Shown here in pieces: positions 47,201 to 59,545 of a stretch of 64,000 nt of DNA (the stretch's first letter is position 1; every line of letters begins with the position of its first letter). This DNA is from Pampus argenteus (lineage: Eukaryota > Chordata > Actinopteri > Scombriformes > Stromateidae). A program made the position numbers and the translations under genes. The notes under the pieces were generated by a model. The model saw nothing but the letters and a program-made list of their open reading frames with translations, searched no databases and was not told the origin of the DNA. The stretch lies in contig CM072878.1 in NCBI GenBank assembly GCA_036937835.1, positions 7,203,001-7,267,000 of the forward strand, in the 5' to 3' direction.

Positions 47201-49532
47201 TCAAATGAAAGATTAAAAATACTGCAGGCTGATAAGGATATTTAGCATATAGATGGACAAGACAACACTTTTCAGTGTGTATTCCTCACATTGCAGGCAA
47301 AGAAAAGCAGTGCAGAAACGTAAATGGCCTAAAACACTGCCTGTTCAAAACTCACATACTCACCCTTGGGTATAGAGTTTTTCTGCAATTTTCATGGTCT
47401 CCTTGGCACTTATTCTCAGCTTTCGAGATACTAATTTCTCCATCTCCTGTTGGTCACATAAAGATAGAGAACTGTTCAGAGTGGGACAAAACAGCAAGCG
47501 GGTTTAGAGTCAAGTACCCAGGAGACTGAAGCTGACTAAATAAAATTCTTCATGCTGTGTGAAGAAAAACAACAACAAAAAATAAATAAATAAAAAATCT
47601 GCAGCCTACATATGTGTGTGTGTGTGTGTGTGTGTGCGTGCGTGGTTGTTTGACTTACCACTGTGTCCAAAGGCAGCGGCCTCCACTTGCTCTTGGGTTT
47701 GCTGGTTACTGAGGTGACTGTTGCTATGGGATCCTGGAAATTAATAAAATGATATTTTCACATGTATCTTTTTTACCTTTGAGCTTTTAGCTCATTTTAG
47801 TCAGGCAGAGGTAACAGCTGCAAGAGGAGAGGATACACACGTGTCGATGCACTTACACCAAGTCGAGACACACACACGCACGCACACACACACACACACA
47901 CACACGGTACAAGCATGCAGTGCTATCTATGGGTGTAACTGAGGTTAATACAGTTGTAAATAATCAGTATCATAGATAAACTGCATTCATACTAAGCCAG
48001 TACATTTATTCTTATAATGTGAATAACCACATCAACATGTTCTCAATATGAATCCACTCTGGCCTTGCTTTTGTTGTATTTCAGTATTATTAGATTTTTG
48101 TATTGTTATCTTGTTTTTCTTTCTCTTTTTAGAATATTTTTTCGCATTCTGCCTTTATTTGACAGCAGAAATACAAACAGACCTTCAGCAAGGCCAAACA
48201 TTTGGAACTAATCAAATGAAATCTCTAACAGTAATAGAAGAGATTGGCAGCTCCCTGCAGTGCCGCTTTGTTTCTTGATGATTGAGGAATTTTTCACTTT
48301 ACAGAGATCTTCATGGGTGCAAATGGGCCTTAAGCCACTGAGTATATAATTTCAAATGGTAACAGGATCTGTCAAATAATACATCAATCAACGCATAATG
48401 TGATAATGAGAGTGTTATTTAAATCTATTCATAATAGTCGCAAGATATGTGAAGTCATATTTTACTTTCAATTTCCTATTTTAGCAAATACTGAATATGG
48501 TAAATAAATGTTAGTCATAATCCATAATTTTGTTTATTTTTCAGTACAAATAACTATTAAGAGCTCTGATGTGAGGACTGAGAGTCTTGTGCATATAATA
48601 AGATGTGGTGACAATTAACTGTGATATTGTGTACTGTGACTCGAGACTTGTGATAGTCAAGTTCCTTCCTCGCATGTGTAAAACAGTTGAGACCTCAATC
48701 TGCAATGTTTCTAAAAACTACCTCCTGAAGTGAATCTAAACAGCATACATGAAATATAAAATCACTACTGACAGAACCTCAGATTTGATTCAATAACAGC
48801 AGCAACGGACTCACTAGATACACTTGTAGTAGATGATCTCACAACAATTCATAGATTCATATTTACACAAGTTAACATACTCAGCATAAAACATACAAGC
48901 AAATACCTCCATGCATATCTGGTAGAGCACCAGACAAGCTGTGTGGTTGAAGAGGCGGTTTCTTTTCCAACTGAACTCAACAGTGTCGTCCTCCACGTTG
49001 TGCAGCACTGACACAAAGACAAACCCACAGAAGACAGAAGGGAAGCAGAGGATGAGAGTCCATTTAAAACTGGATCTGTGTGTCTGTGCATGGCTGAGTT
49101 TGTACCTTTAATCTTGTAGAAAGTCTCAGGTATGAAAGCCTGGATGGCTTTGAAGCGCTCCACCACGAAGCCCAGAGTGGGAAACTGACAGCTGCCGTAT
49201 GAGATCAGCTGATTGGCGAGAGACTCTGGAAAGATCTTCTGCAGACGAAGGGTCTGGAAGCGAGTGAAGGATGCACCTGCAAATGATGAGCACAGGAGAG
49301 AGAATTAGTGCATTAGTGTGTTTCTTTGTGCTATGCACTACAATGTGAGAGTGCTACCTCACCTATCCGCAGGTCTAGCTCCTGGCGGACATCCACAGCA
49401 TCGCTGACGTTAGCATCTGGCTCAGTTAGGGTCTCACAAGCTCTCCGAATGGAGTTAGGGGTGATCTCAGAAAACTTTGCCCGAAAGAGTTGTAAATTTG
49501 GCTTCACTAAAAAACATATGGGCGTGAGCATG

Positions 49533-49577
<45 letters not shown>

Positions 49578-51335
49578 TAGATGCACATCCACACAAGAAC
49601 ACAACAAAAACAACATATACATAAGACAATCATACCTGCTTTGCAGACATCTATGATTTCAAAGCCAATGTTTTCTCCCTCTCGGTCACAATCAGTCCAG
49701 ATGACTAAGGCCTGGCACTGCCTCACCTCTTTCTCTAGTGTCCGCTACAGAAGAAGAGGGACAGAGAAAAGAAAGAGGGTTAGATGGGAAGGTTAAAATG
49801 TCAATGTAAAAATCTATTATCTATATTCATCTCTATTCATCTGGAAACTGTGTCTTCCTACTGCTGCGAGAGGAAAAGGCATTAAAAGTACATCATCTTA
49901 AATGAACAGATGGTTTAGTTTATCCTGGTTTTATGAATATACAGTAATTCTGCAACAGCACAAAATATTAAAGAAAAAGAAAAACTGAAATTGGGTTGTG
50001 AGTAAATCCTGGTCAAAGGACTAAAACAATCAGTTACATCACTTATATCAATCAGTCATCCCACACACACACACACACACAATAAGTAAATTGAAATACA
50101 AAGTAAAGATCTATTTTTGGTGTATATTTCGTGATTCCTAGGAGGACACTAAATACGCATACCTTGATTTGCATCATGTTATCTGGACAGTACTTCTCTA
50201 CCTCAGCATTAAATAACAGCACCGGATTACAACTATGCCTTTGGAAAAAAAACATACAAATACAGTCAGTTGTTGAGATACTGTATGCAGCTGAATATAC
50301 AGAGAAAAGAATCAAAGCATGAGCTATTTTAATTTAATGAACAACAGAACCTTATCATCTATTACTTACCATTTCTGGAACGGTGCTTTAAACTGTAGAC
50401 CCAGTAAATGACCTGACACTGACGTCATTATTACCGTCACATTCTGGAGCAAGATGGGGGCATAATGAATAATAATGAAATCAACAAAATCACTGACAAC
50501 ATAAAACAGAAAAGAAAGTATCAGACAAGTGCGTGTGCGCATACTTGTTTCACTCTATTTACTTACCTGACCGAAGAGATGGTATTCATATTCATAGATT
50601 TTATTAAACTTTGACATCCCTTCTCTCTAAAAAACAGAAAAGAAGGCAATTAGTACTGAAGGAAAAGAAACAAACAAATCTGAGGAACAAAAGATTTGTA
50701 TGCATCATTTATATCATGCTTTGATTTCAGGAGATTCTTTTACAGTTTGACAGGATTATAATGTGAGACTGCATCACAGAGGTATTGAGTGAACGTGAAT
50801 TTGATTATATATATATATATATACATTTAAAAGCACATTTGTAGGGGAACTTTTAATAGACAGTATAAACAGGAGGAATGATTATAACCAGGAAAATCTC
50901 TTTCAGTGATTATATGGGTACCTGACTGCTGTTTTATGACACACTTGAAAAACTGTGAACGTAACCATTAAATTAGATATTAATGTTTATGCACCAAGAA
51001 GCAGCAGATTCTCACATCTCGGAGACTTGAAACATATTGTATCATTGTTGCTGCACTAATAGACTAACTCATGGTGAGTTGGATGTGTTTGAGGCAGGAC
51101 TAACCCTCTGGGACCTGCCGTTGGACATGATCTCTGAGATGCCTTTAGCTGCATCGTTCTTCTCGGCGACGCAGAGGACCCGTTTGATTTGACCCCGACC
51201 CCGGAGCATGTCTGCCTGCCGCGGTGTGTCGGGACACCGATCAGTCTGCGCCGCACAGACACACCACCGCCGGACGTCTGTCCGCTGTAGTCCCGAGCGA
51301 AGCAAATATCTACCGAGGAGGCTCACTGCCAGCAT
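39873..51335 (-). CDS. top3a: DNA topoisomerase III alpha (19 coding exons, 1040 aa)
   Basis: Type IA topoisomerase; with BLM and RMI1 it dissolves double Holliday junctions, and it also decatenates mtDNA. Exons 5' to 3': 51335-51105, 50626-50567, 50443-50370, 50238-50163, 49744-49636, 49506-49363, 49276-49106, 49007-48907, 47733-47659, 47446-47364, 47038-46828, 46383-46198, 46067-45938, 45490-45377, 45198-45033, 44903-44757, 44341-44219, 42043-41289, 40039-39873 (3123 nt). TOPRIM residues are visible: E58 (VAEKND) and D165/D167/E169 (WTDCDREGE). The active-site Tyr is Y379 (FISYPRTETN). C-terminal zinc modules: C4 finger starting C676-C679, two GRF fingers (~849-887 and ~938-980), and a CCHC knuckle (C1024, C1027, H1032, C1037). 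GRF fingers separate it from TOP3B. Intron 18 uses a GC donor. Human TOP3A is 1001 aa. Confidence 0.95.
40096..40116. repeat. Poly(A) run, 21 bp, in top3a intron 18
   Basis: GAATAAAA followed by A to position 40116. On the transcribed strand it is a T-run about 60-75 nt upstream of exon 19, so it may act as part of the polypyrimidine region. Confidence 0.7.
41241..41282. repeat. (TG)21 microsatellite at the donor of top3a intron 18
   Basis: Twenty-one TG units (CA on the transcribed strand) starting 6 nt past the GC donor (41288-41287). The open frame continues into the repeat as a His-Thr run, which is why the exon end was set by the downstream exon phase. Confidence 0.95.
41728..41754. repeat. 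top3a: (GCC)9 coding a glycine run in top3a
   Basis: On the minus strand this gives nine consecutive GGC Gly codons within a ten-Gly linker before the first GRF finger. A second Gly run lies near 41897-41930. Both are flexible linkers. Confidence 0.9.
42044..44218 (-). other. top3a: top3a intron 17 (2.2 kb), no gene seen
   Basis: Longest top3a intron. The stretch 43690-44000 (GGGGTACTCCATCAATTTAG, later ATATCGCAGAGCCCTACTGT) looks like interspersed repeat sequence but I cannot name the family. No nested gene is visible on either strand. Confidence 0.4.
45742..45895. repeat. Dispersed repeat fragment in top3a intron 13
   Basis: GGGCTGGATAATATATATAT, then GATATGAGACTAGATATCGT, GTTGTCTTTTTCTGGTTTTA and TGCATTACAGTAAAGTGATG, matches from memory an interspersed repeat very common in perch-like fish. 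It fills a third of a 447-bp intron, ending about 40 bp from the donor. Boundaries are approximate. Confidence 0.55.
49539..49576. repeat. (CA)19 microsatellite in top3a intron 5
   Basis: Nineteen CA units close to the acceptor side of intron 5 (exon 6 starts at 49506). On the transcribed strand it is (TG)n, near the polypyrimidine tract. Confidence 0.9.
51207..51335 (-). other. top3a: top3a mitochondrial presequence and internal nuclear start (M1 and M43)
   Basis: The first 42 residues (MLAVSLLGRYLLRSGLQRTD, then VRRW) are rich in Arg, Leu and Ser with no acidic residue before D20, like a mitochondrial targeting sequence. M43 (codon 51209-51207, MLRGRGQIKRV) lies just before the catalytic core, matching the second AUG of human TOP3A that gives the nuclear form. 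M1 was chosen as the start because human TOP3A also begins with a presequence of similar length. Confidence 0.75.
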
Positions 51336-53277
51336 GCCTGGCTGCTCTCACTTGAAGCAGCCTGTCCTCCAGAAAACCACACTGCTGTCTGTACACTGGG
51401 TGTTAGCATGTTAGCTCGGCTAGCCAGATAAAGTTACTACCCGATCACAAAAAACGTTTACAGAGAGCTAATAAAGTTTCACTAACTTCACTGCCGATTA
51501 ACCAAAAAGGGAAATAATAATGCTAAACCATGAAAACACGTCAGTTAAAACCCTTATAAAAAGCTACATCCACCTTTAACAGCGGCACTATTAGCTTTGT
51601 TTACAAAATCCGCGCCCGCCTGTCAAACACTGCCGTAATTAAGGTCGTAATATTGTCGTAAAATACTGCTACTATTGAAAGTCTCAATAAAGCAAGTTAA
51701 AAATATATATATCATGAAAGTCCATTTACATTGACTATTATCAACAGTTGTAGCACGTGTGATATTATTAACTATACGTTTTATTAATACAAATATATAT
51801 TATAGCAGGCCACTGTTAAATTATAGATGGAAATCCACCCTAAAACAGAATTTACATTTTTCCATTTCAATATCTACAAACTTTCACTACCACTGAGGAC
51901 AGTGAGGTTATGTCTATTTTAGCAAATTCCTATAGTTAAACATGTTTAACATTTTGTTTGTTTGTATTTTTATATTTAGTATAATTAAATTGCATTAGTC
52001 TACTTTTAAGTAATAAAAAGGGGATTCAGTACTTCTCCACAAAAAATGGATTCCTGCCATGAATATAAAGAGACACTAAAAAGAACCTTCTTGTTGGGAA
52101 ATAAAATTGTCATGTTTTATTTTATGCTTTGCAGACCCATAATGTTCTAATCATGTTGTTCAAATTCAACAAAAGTTGCAGAAAATTCATCTGTACAACT
52201 AACCAAAGAAATTATATATGAAAAAAATCCAAATAATAAGAAATGATGAGATGTTTGGATGTGGGGAACTCATAACATCAGTATTTCTTTTTTCTACTGA
52301 CCACGGCTCTGCTTCAAACATGGACAAATGCCCTCCTAGACTGGAAAAATGGCAGTAAATTGATGACTCATTAATATAATTGATGATAATAACAAACAAA
52401 CAATTAGTCTCAAATTAAACTTATTTGAATGTCATTATTGTTTGCTATTAATTTATTAATAATTATTGTTTATTTATTTTGAATAGCATTTATTATTAAT
52501 TTCATGACTATGAATCAAAGATCTTCACCCTGTAAAGCATCTACAGGATTCGTCTCAACATCATCCCTGTAGTCATTCACACTTCAAAATGTGAACAGAC
52601 CTTTTCACTCTGGATCTCTGTAATGTCCTCATATGCAAAATATGTGAAGCTTTCTGTTTCAGGGTGGATTTCCTCCAGATGGGGGAGAGGGTGGGGGGGT
52701 GTCACCTGACAAGACTACAACCAGCTGGGTAAACATGGCGTCTGTCTCTGAATGTGAAAATTATTTGTAAGCGCTTCTGTCTGTTAGCGGTGTTTCTGTT
52801 ACTCCGACGCACCGCATTTTAGCCGAAAACACAGTGACGTGAAGGGCACGACGCATGAAGAGATGAGGAGAAGGACGCGGCTTTGTGTTTTGTCTTTCCG
52901 CACAGCTTGAATGGTCTGATGAACGCCCGGAGCCTGAGACTGGCGCAACATAATTGCTTTTGTTAACAGACACACTGTCAGACAAACACACCTACCTTGT
53001 TACGTGTACTGGCTCCTACAGGGGTTCAGCTAAATTTTGCCCTCACCCATGCTCTGGGACCTTTTTTTTATTTTATTTTTTTAAAAATAATATAATCTTT
53101 TTTGTGGACCCTCTTCATCTTCTTTAACCTTTAACCTAAGTGCTGCCTGGACAATGTGAGAGCACAATGATCAGTGTGCCTGTACTCTGTGTGGCTGCCC
53201 TCTGACAGCTGCTTTATAAATGTAAGTTGAGCTGAACTGTGTGTTGTGTTTCTCATGCCTTGCTCAACAACACCACT
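51336..53277. promoter_or_regulatory. Divergent promoter region between top3a and smcr8
   Basis: 1.94 kb between the two start codons, transcribed outward in both directions. The first ~300 bp next to top3a and the ~350 bp around 52600-52950 have more CpG; the middle (51650-52550) is strongly A/T-rich with no recognisable feature. A short upstream ORF for smcr8 lies at 52735-52770. TOP3A and SMCR8 are likewise head-to-head neighbours in human. Confidence 0.6.
52735..52770 (+). other. smcr8: Possible upstream ORF or leader exon of smcr8 (11 codons)
   Basis: An ATG in very good context (AAACATGGCG) opens MASVSECENYL and stops at a TAA that is embedded in a splice-donor-like sequence (TTTGTAAGCG). 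This is what the end of a 5' leader exon would look like. Whether it is translated or spliced is unknown. Confidence 0.4.
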
Positions 53278-56200
53278 ATGATAGGCTCACCTGACCTGGT
53301 GGCTTTCACTAAAGAGGACGAGTATGGGCAGACCAGTCCCGACCCCTGGGCTATCCCCGAGGAGTTCTCTGTTCCCCTCCATCCACTGGCTGACTCCAAT
53401 CCCTGGGCCAAAACCTCTTATGCCAAGTTTACCAAAGACTTCATCCTCATCTCGGAGTTCTCTGAGCAGGTGGGCCCTCAGCCTCTCCTCACCATCCCTG
53501 ATGAGCCTAAAATCTGTGGCACCTTCGATCTCAACTATTTCTCCCTGCGCATCATGTCAGTGGACTACCAGGCCTCCTTTGTGGGACATCCACCTGGCAG
53601 TGGCTACCCAAGGCTCAGCTTTGTGGAGGACTCCAGGGTGGTGCTGGGCGACTCGAAGGAAGGGGCATTCGCCTACGTCCACCACCTTACGCTTTACGAC
53701 CTGGAGGCGAGGGGCTTTGTGCGACCGTTCTGCATGGCGTACGTTTCAGCAGATGAGAGGAAAATTATGCTGCAGTTTCAGGAATTGTCCCTCCGCTTCT
53801 CGCAGGCCTCTGAGTGTCTGAAGGCTGGCAACAGGAGAGCCTTCGCCAAGGAACTTCAGAGGAAGCTCCGGGACCTGGAGTAAGATCTTTAATATGACCT
53901 TTTAACTGCTATCCCACATAGTTGATTGAATGACCCTAGCCCTGACTTTACAGTGCAGGTTTTCAGTGTATCTTATGTAATGTTGCTGAATTACTCTGAT
54001 GCTCCTCTTGTGGAAAATGCTCTATTTTGTTATACTATTGACACATATGCATCAGTAAGTCTGTGTTCTTTTTCCCTCAGGTATACTCACTCGGTGCTGC
54101 GAAGGGAGGAGGGCCTGCAGCGAGAGGCGGGGCCTCAACGCATGTACTCTGCTCACGCTGTAGAGAAGGCCAATGAGCTTGCAAATGTGGAAAAAAGTAT
54201 CTACGAACACAGAGACCTGTTGAGACAGATCAGCTCCTACCCTCGCCGCCCGCGCCGGGATCCTCACGCTGTCACTTGCCAGAAGTGTATGACCGAGTGC
54301 TTGAGCGAGTGTGAGGCGTTGTTAGACAAATACGCCAAGCTTGCCAACCCCTTCAGTTACGCTGACAAAGGGGAGAAGGGCAAGGAAGGGCAGACTGATG
54401 ATGGAGGAGGTGACGAAAAAGGGGAGGAGGAGGAAGAGGATGAAAGCATTAAACGCAAGCTGTCCTACACGCCACAGCTGATCAAAGCCAAGTCCGCCAA
54501 GTGTTTTGACAAGCGCCTGAAGACCCTCCAAGAGCTGTGTGATGAGACTTTCTATGACGCCACCGTAGAGCTCCTAAAGGAGACAGAGAGGAGTTTCCGG
54601 GGCGACTTGTGCTACCTGCACACACGCCGCCTGGACAGGGCTCTACGCAGGAAACAGAGAGTTATCAACTTCCTGTTTGAGGAAGACCTTGGTAATGATG
54701 ATGAGGATGAAGGGGGAACACTAAGACCTTTCTGTGCTGTGAACCATGCCGTTGACAACTACAAACTCTTACATCCACCTCCTATTGTGTTGGGACCAGA
54801 GCCTTTAGAGCTCGACTCTCTGGGACCTCCAGACCCACTGGACCCAGCCTCCGAGACCAGCCATACTCACGAGAGTGAGCTTGGGCCTGGGGAGAGCCCT
54901 CTGGAGTCCTCCCCCTCAGACCAGACTCTGGAGAGCTCAGAGGAGGCCAAAGGAAGCGTTAGCAGCGACAAGAGTGGGCTGGGACAATCAGAGAGGCAAC
55001 AGAATCTGGCTAATATGAAGTCAGAAGCTCCTGATCCCAATCTTGATCCTGACTCTGACTTGACCCCGGACCCAGACCATAACACTGACCTGGAGAGAGA
55101 GAGCAGCAGTGAGGAGATGGAGACCACTGCTGGAGACGATGAAGGTGACCAGACACCTATCTCTTTGCTGGAAGTGGTCTCTGAGCTGGAGGCCAGCATA
55201 GAGGATGAGTGTGAGGGAAGAGCTGAGCTGTTGGTTCCCATAGACACGGCATGCTGCATGGCCCAAGAGGGTTTCCTTTATGAAGCTTCTACACCAGAGG
55301 CAGTGCCTGATCTGAGCCAAAGCTCGCTCCTCTCTCAAACCGTGGTGGTCAACCAGGAGCCCCAGGCCCAGCTGCCACTCCAGGATGACTATGCTGTGGG
55401 TTCCCCGTGCTCAGAAAGCCCCACAGCTGGGCTGGAGTTGACCACGGGACTCCTGGGAGATGCAGTTTCTCGCACCTCAGTGGATGACGGGTCAGACTGC
55501 ACCATGAGTGCTTCTACAGGGTCTGATCGGGCTGCCTCACCGCTTGGCTATGGAGGGATTGTGACCCTGCGTCACAGGAAGAAGGCTGGACAAGGAGCCT
55601 TGAGGTTTGTGCGACAGTACCCGTTTGCCATGCAAGCTCTGTGGTGTCTGCTGAGTGGCAGGACCCTGGTGGTGCTCGGGGCCGATGAGGGGAGAGTCCG
55701 CCGGCTGGTTGCTGCTCTGGCCCTCTTTGTGCCAGGTCCTGGGAAGTGTGGAGAAAGGGTTCAAGCTTGGCTGTCCTGTCCCTTCACCCTTACTGACCTG
55801 CAAAGGTGGAAACTTGTTGGATTGCAAAGGTATCTCCAATTTTGCATTTTAATTTTAAACATCTAACCAAAACTCGTATAAAACACTTATAGGAAGGGCT
55901 CATGGTAGAATAAGCGCCAAACAAAAGACAGAGAATGTTGTTAACATAGATTTAGTAAATTGCGCTTGATGACAGGGTCTCTTTTGCAGCTCGTATAACA
56001 CTCTCCTGTTACTCATCTGGTGTGACTCATGATGACTCACATCTATCCTTGAACTTCTCTTTCATCTCAACTAATTTTCTTCATATAAATGTGTGGGCTT
56101 TGACGTATTATGTTCCCTTTTTTTTAGAGAGGAAAGTTGTAGATGCAGAGAGAGATGGACAGGAGGGGGGGCTCCGGTGGAATTGTGACGTTTCCAATTT

Positions 56201-56872
56201 TCAGTTCAGTAGATTTATATCAAACGATTCAGTATTTTGTTCATTATCTGTTGAATAATGTAGTCCTGTGGTTGTTCAAGATATCTGCTCTTTCTGTCAT
56301 ATTGTATTAGATTAGTTAAAAGAAAGGACATTTGTGGTGAAGGTGGGATATAAAAAAAATAAATGTTGCTGTCTTTACAAACAAGCAAATATTTCTCTTT
56401 CTATTTCCACAGAGTGGCGTCCCCTGTGGGTTCCAGCATGCTTTACTCGCTGTCCCGCTACAGTCGCTACATCTCCATCCTGGATGCTGATCAGAAAACC
56501 TTGCGCTGTCCACCATATCGCGGCCAACTTCTTGCCAACATAGCCGACCACCGCACGTACATCCGCCGTGGTTCCACCTACTTCCTTCACATGCAGAGCA
56601 CGCTCTGTCGCCTGGCAGCCAAGGCCTTTCTGTTTACCTTCACCCACCACCTCCACCTGCCAGTGAGCTCCACAGAGGGGCCAGAGGTTGTGGAGGGCCG
56701 ACGCTGCTGCTTCCTTCAGGAGCAGCTGGGGCTGGGCGAGGAGGACAGCCACATACTGCTCTACCTCAGCCAGCTCATCACTCAGCAGTACCTAGAGCCC
56801 GCCGCCAGGAGCAGTGCAGCAGTACCTTGTTTTAGTTTTAACTACATCACCAGCGTTTTATACAAAATCTAA
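53278..56872 (+). CDS. smcr8: Guanine nucleotide exchange/GAP complex protein SMCR8 (936 aa)
   Basis: DENN-family partner of C9orf72 and WDR41. The complex acts as a GAP for small GTPases (ARF, RAB8A/11A) and regulates autophagy and lysosomes. Coding exons: 53278-53879, 54081-55829, 56413-56872 (2811 nt). MIGSPDLVAFTKEDEY was taken as the start because it aligns with human MISAPDVVAFTKEEEY; the in-frame ATG 13 codons upstream has no homology. The longin region is strongly conserved (KDFILISEFSEQVGPQPLLT, FDLNYFSLRIMSVDYQASFV). R145 in DLEARGFVRPF corresponds to the human arginine finger R147. A long acidic Ser/Asp/Glu-rich loop (~residues 290-720) is poorly conserved. The DENN C-terminus (RQYPFAMQAL, SGRTLVVLGADEG, WKLVGLQRVASP) ends FNYITSVLYKI. 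Human length is 937 aa. Confidence 0.95.
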
Positions 56873-59519
56873 TATTATACTGGGAGGATTCACACGCCGT
56901 TTTAGCAGGAATTATCTGTGACCCTTTGGTTTCCAAAGGTGATCTCAATAAGGTCTAAGATCATTTTTAGTTTCAGAGCAAACTGGTTATTGTTTTATCT
57001 GTGTAATTTCTCTGCCTTGCAGTTTTTTTCTTCCTTCCTTCCATGTGCAGGAAGAAAGAAGACGGAGTGAGTAGTGAATGTCAGTGAGTGGCTTACTTGT
57101 GTGTGTTTCATCTAAAGCATGTTGACACACACACACATAATGTTGACAGGGTGGACGAAGGTCGGCTCTACTTATTGAGACATTTGTGTGTTTTTCCCCT
57201 CCGTGGCTTGTTTTATGAAGGTCAGTCTGCCATCACACACCTTTTTTCCTGTAACAGATGAATGTCTTTTTTTTTGTTTTTTGTTTTAAATTTTTTTTTG
57301 TTTTTTTGTTCCAAATGGAGAGACAATGTTGGATTTTAACTGAGTAGATTTGATGTTCGAGAGCATGGAGTAAACATTCCCAGAAGCTGCTTCAGATTGT
57401 GATGCATGAAGAGAAGTGTATTTGCGGAGTGAATTAGATCCAGTTTCACGTGATAATTGCATGTCCAGAAGAATAACGTCATCATGCACATATTCGCCCA
57501 CGAAGGCCCAGCAGAAGCCAGAATCTGCCCATATTATCCACTGGTGGGCATTTTCATGCATATGACTACGCAGTCAGGAGAATTTTAAAGCTACTTAACC
57601 TAAATGTATTGAATTTTTCACTGTTGTCTTAAAGTTGTGTGAGAGTGTTGTGGTGTCAGCATGAGATTGTCCTGTGCCAGGTTGAATTATCGTATTGATG
57701 AATATTTCTGTTTTGTTTATATTTGGAGGAACTGACTTGGACAAGATGAGACGGTGATGTTTTGTTTGTTTGTATAGATTTTATTATGCCACACATGTAT
57801 TTTCCTGTGCCATCAAAATCAAAACTTTGACCCCCCCCTGATTGAGGATATGAACAAAACTCAACCGTTGTGTATTTATTGCTTCAGTAGAAAATTTAAA
57901 TTATGATTATTAGAGTGAGAAAACCTCAATTTTCAGATTGGAGGATGATGGAAAGCTGCATAAGTAGGAAGTACTTATGTTTTCAATGGGCCAGTGAACA
58001 CTGAAGGAGCATCTCAGATCTTACTAATTCTGTGGCGTCGGTGATGCAGCTGTAATTCTGTGTCTACGATGGTTAACTGTACTTGTGACTGCATGGTCAG
58101 AGTTTTAATGTGAAAGATCAAACAATGTTGGATCATGGCTGCTGCTCTTCCCGCTATGAACGAGGCAGATTTAGGTTTTAAGGCATATTTGTGTGTCACT
58201 GCACTGACTTGCCTCAGGCTATTAAGAGCAACCTCACCTTTTAATGTATTATTTCAGTTTAGTGCTATATGGGCTTTTTTTTTTTTTTTTTTTTGGCTGC
58301 ATGTGATGTCTTTTTTTCTTCTTTACTGCTTATAATAACACACTTTTCTGCTCAGATGTTACAGCAGTTGTTTTTATCAGCTATAGTCCCTCTAATGCAA
58401 AAGGGTGAATGTAATCTGAATAAGCCATACCACAGTGTGCTTAAAATGTTGTCACTCAGTGTCCTTATGTTGCCAAATCATATCTGTTTACGCACCTTTC
58501 GTATCTCATCACGAGGAGGGCGTTACCAGTGATTTTAATAACGCACGTTGTGGATGTTTCATTGCTTTTATGTAATGTTGCTGATAGTCATTTATTGCAT
58601 TAAATTATTTGAATTCACCTCGTTTTCTGCGTTTAATCTCTGGTTCACACAGGAGTTACTGTAGTTGAAAGTATCTGTCTTGATTTATTCTGAATCTCAG
58701 TGTGAGATGCTGGAGGAGGAGACTAGTGCAACATACATCATTAAACATCTATACTCTCACCAGGCTTGTGTCTGCGTGACTTGCTTTAGCAATGACGGAT
58801 GTGCAAACATTCGAGGTGTCATGAATAATAAATGCTTATCTGTGAAGACGTCTAGTTGCCCTGCTGGAGAGACAAGCAGCAGAAAGAAAAGGTGGCAACG
58901 GATGAAAAAGTGAACGAAAGATTTGACAACTGACAGCTAGAAGTAGACACCTGAGATCTGCAGTGTTCACGCCTCAGATGAGATGATAAAAATACTATTT
59001 GAAGAATTCCCCTCTTTTGAAAGCAGTTATATGGAAGAATAACAACCTTTACTATTATAATTCCTGTCTGTGGTTTTGGAAACATTTTTTAGATTTTGAA
59101 AAATTCAATAATTGTCATTATGTGTTACATGAGCTATATTTTCCCTTATATTGTAATGCCCACAAGAGTAAAGGTAATGGAAATAAGGTCAACGAGGCAG
59201 ATTTGTTTGTTTCTGGTATTAATGTTTTAATTTGGGTATGTTTATCAAAGTTGTTTGCTCTTGAGACTTTGCTTCTTGGACATCGGTCATAGGTAATTAT
59301 TTTAGCCTTGTCCTCAGACAGAATCTCATTCACACCTCAGCACCGATCAAAACAGAGATAAATGTAAGCATATTCAACCTTCTTTTGATACTTTAGGAAA
59401 CAAAGGTATGCAACACTGCAACTTTAAAACCTATAATGGGCCCTTTAAATTCTTAAAATGAAACTAACTAATTTGGGTTTTACATTTAAACTATAAAATA
59501 TGAAAAAAAAGTAAAATAT
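56873..59519. other. Region 3' of smcr8, including its 3' UTR
   Basis: No coding sequence is recognised. The first part is smcr8 3' UTR; its end is unclear, and an AATAAA at 58827-58832 is one candidate. It contains T-rich tracts (57268-57308, 58275-58294). Confidence 0.4.
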
Positions 59520-59539
59520 AACAAGTAAATCAGAATTGT

Positions 59540-59545
59540 TTTATT
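59540..59545 (-). terminator. bud31: Candidate poly(A) signal of bud31
   Basis: AATAAA on the minus strand about 465 nt past the bud31 stop codon, in an A/T-rich context. This gives a 3' UTR of roughly 0.5 kb (59520-60009). Confidence 0.45.

Noticed and set aside
39873..51335. Topoisomerase III beta
   Set aside because: Two GRF zinc fingers plus a C-terminal CCHC knuckle and a mitochondrial presequence are features of TOP3A, and smcr8 is its neighbour.
53926..54080. Upstream extension of the large smcr8 frame
   Set aside because: It has no similarity to SMCR8 and lies in intron 1; the acceptor at 54080 joins in phase with the exon ending at 53879.
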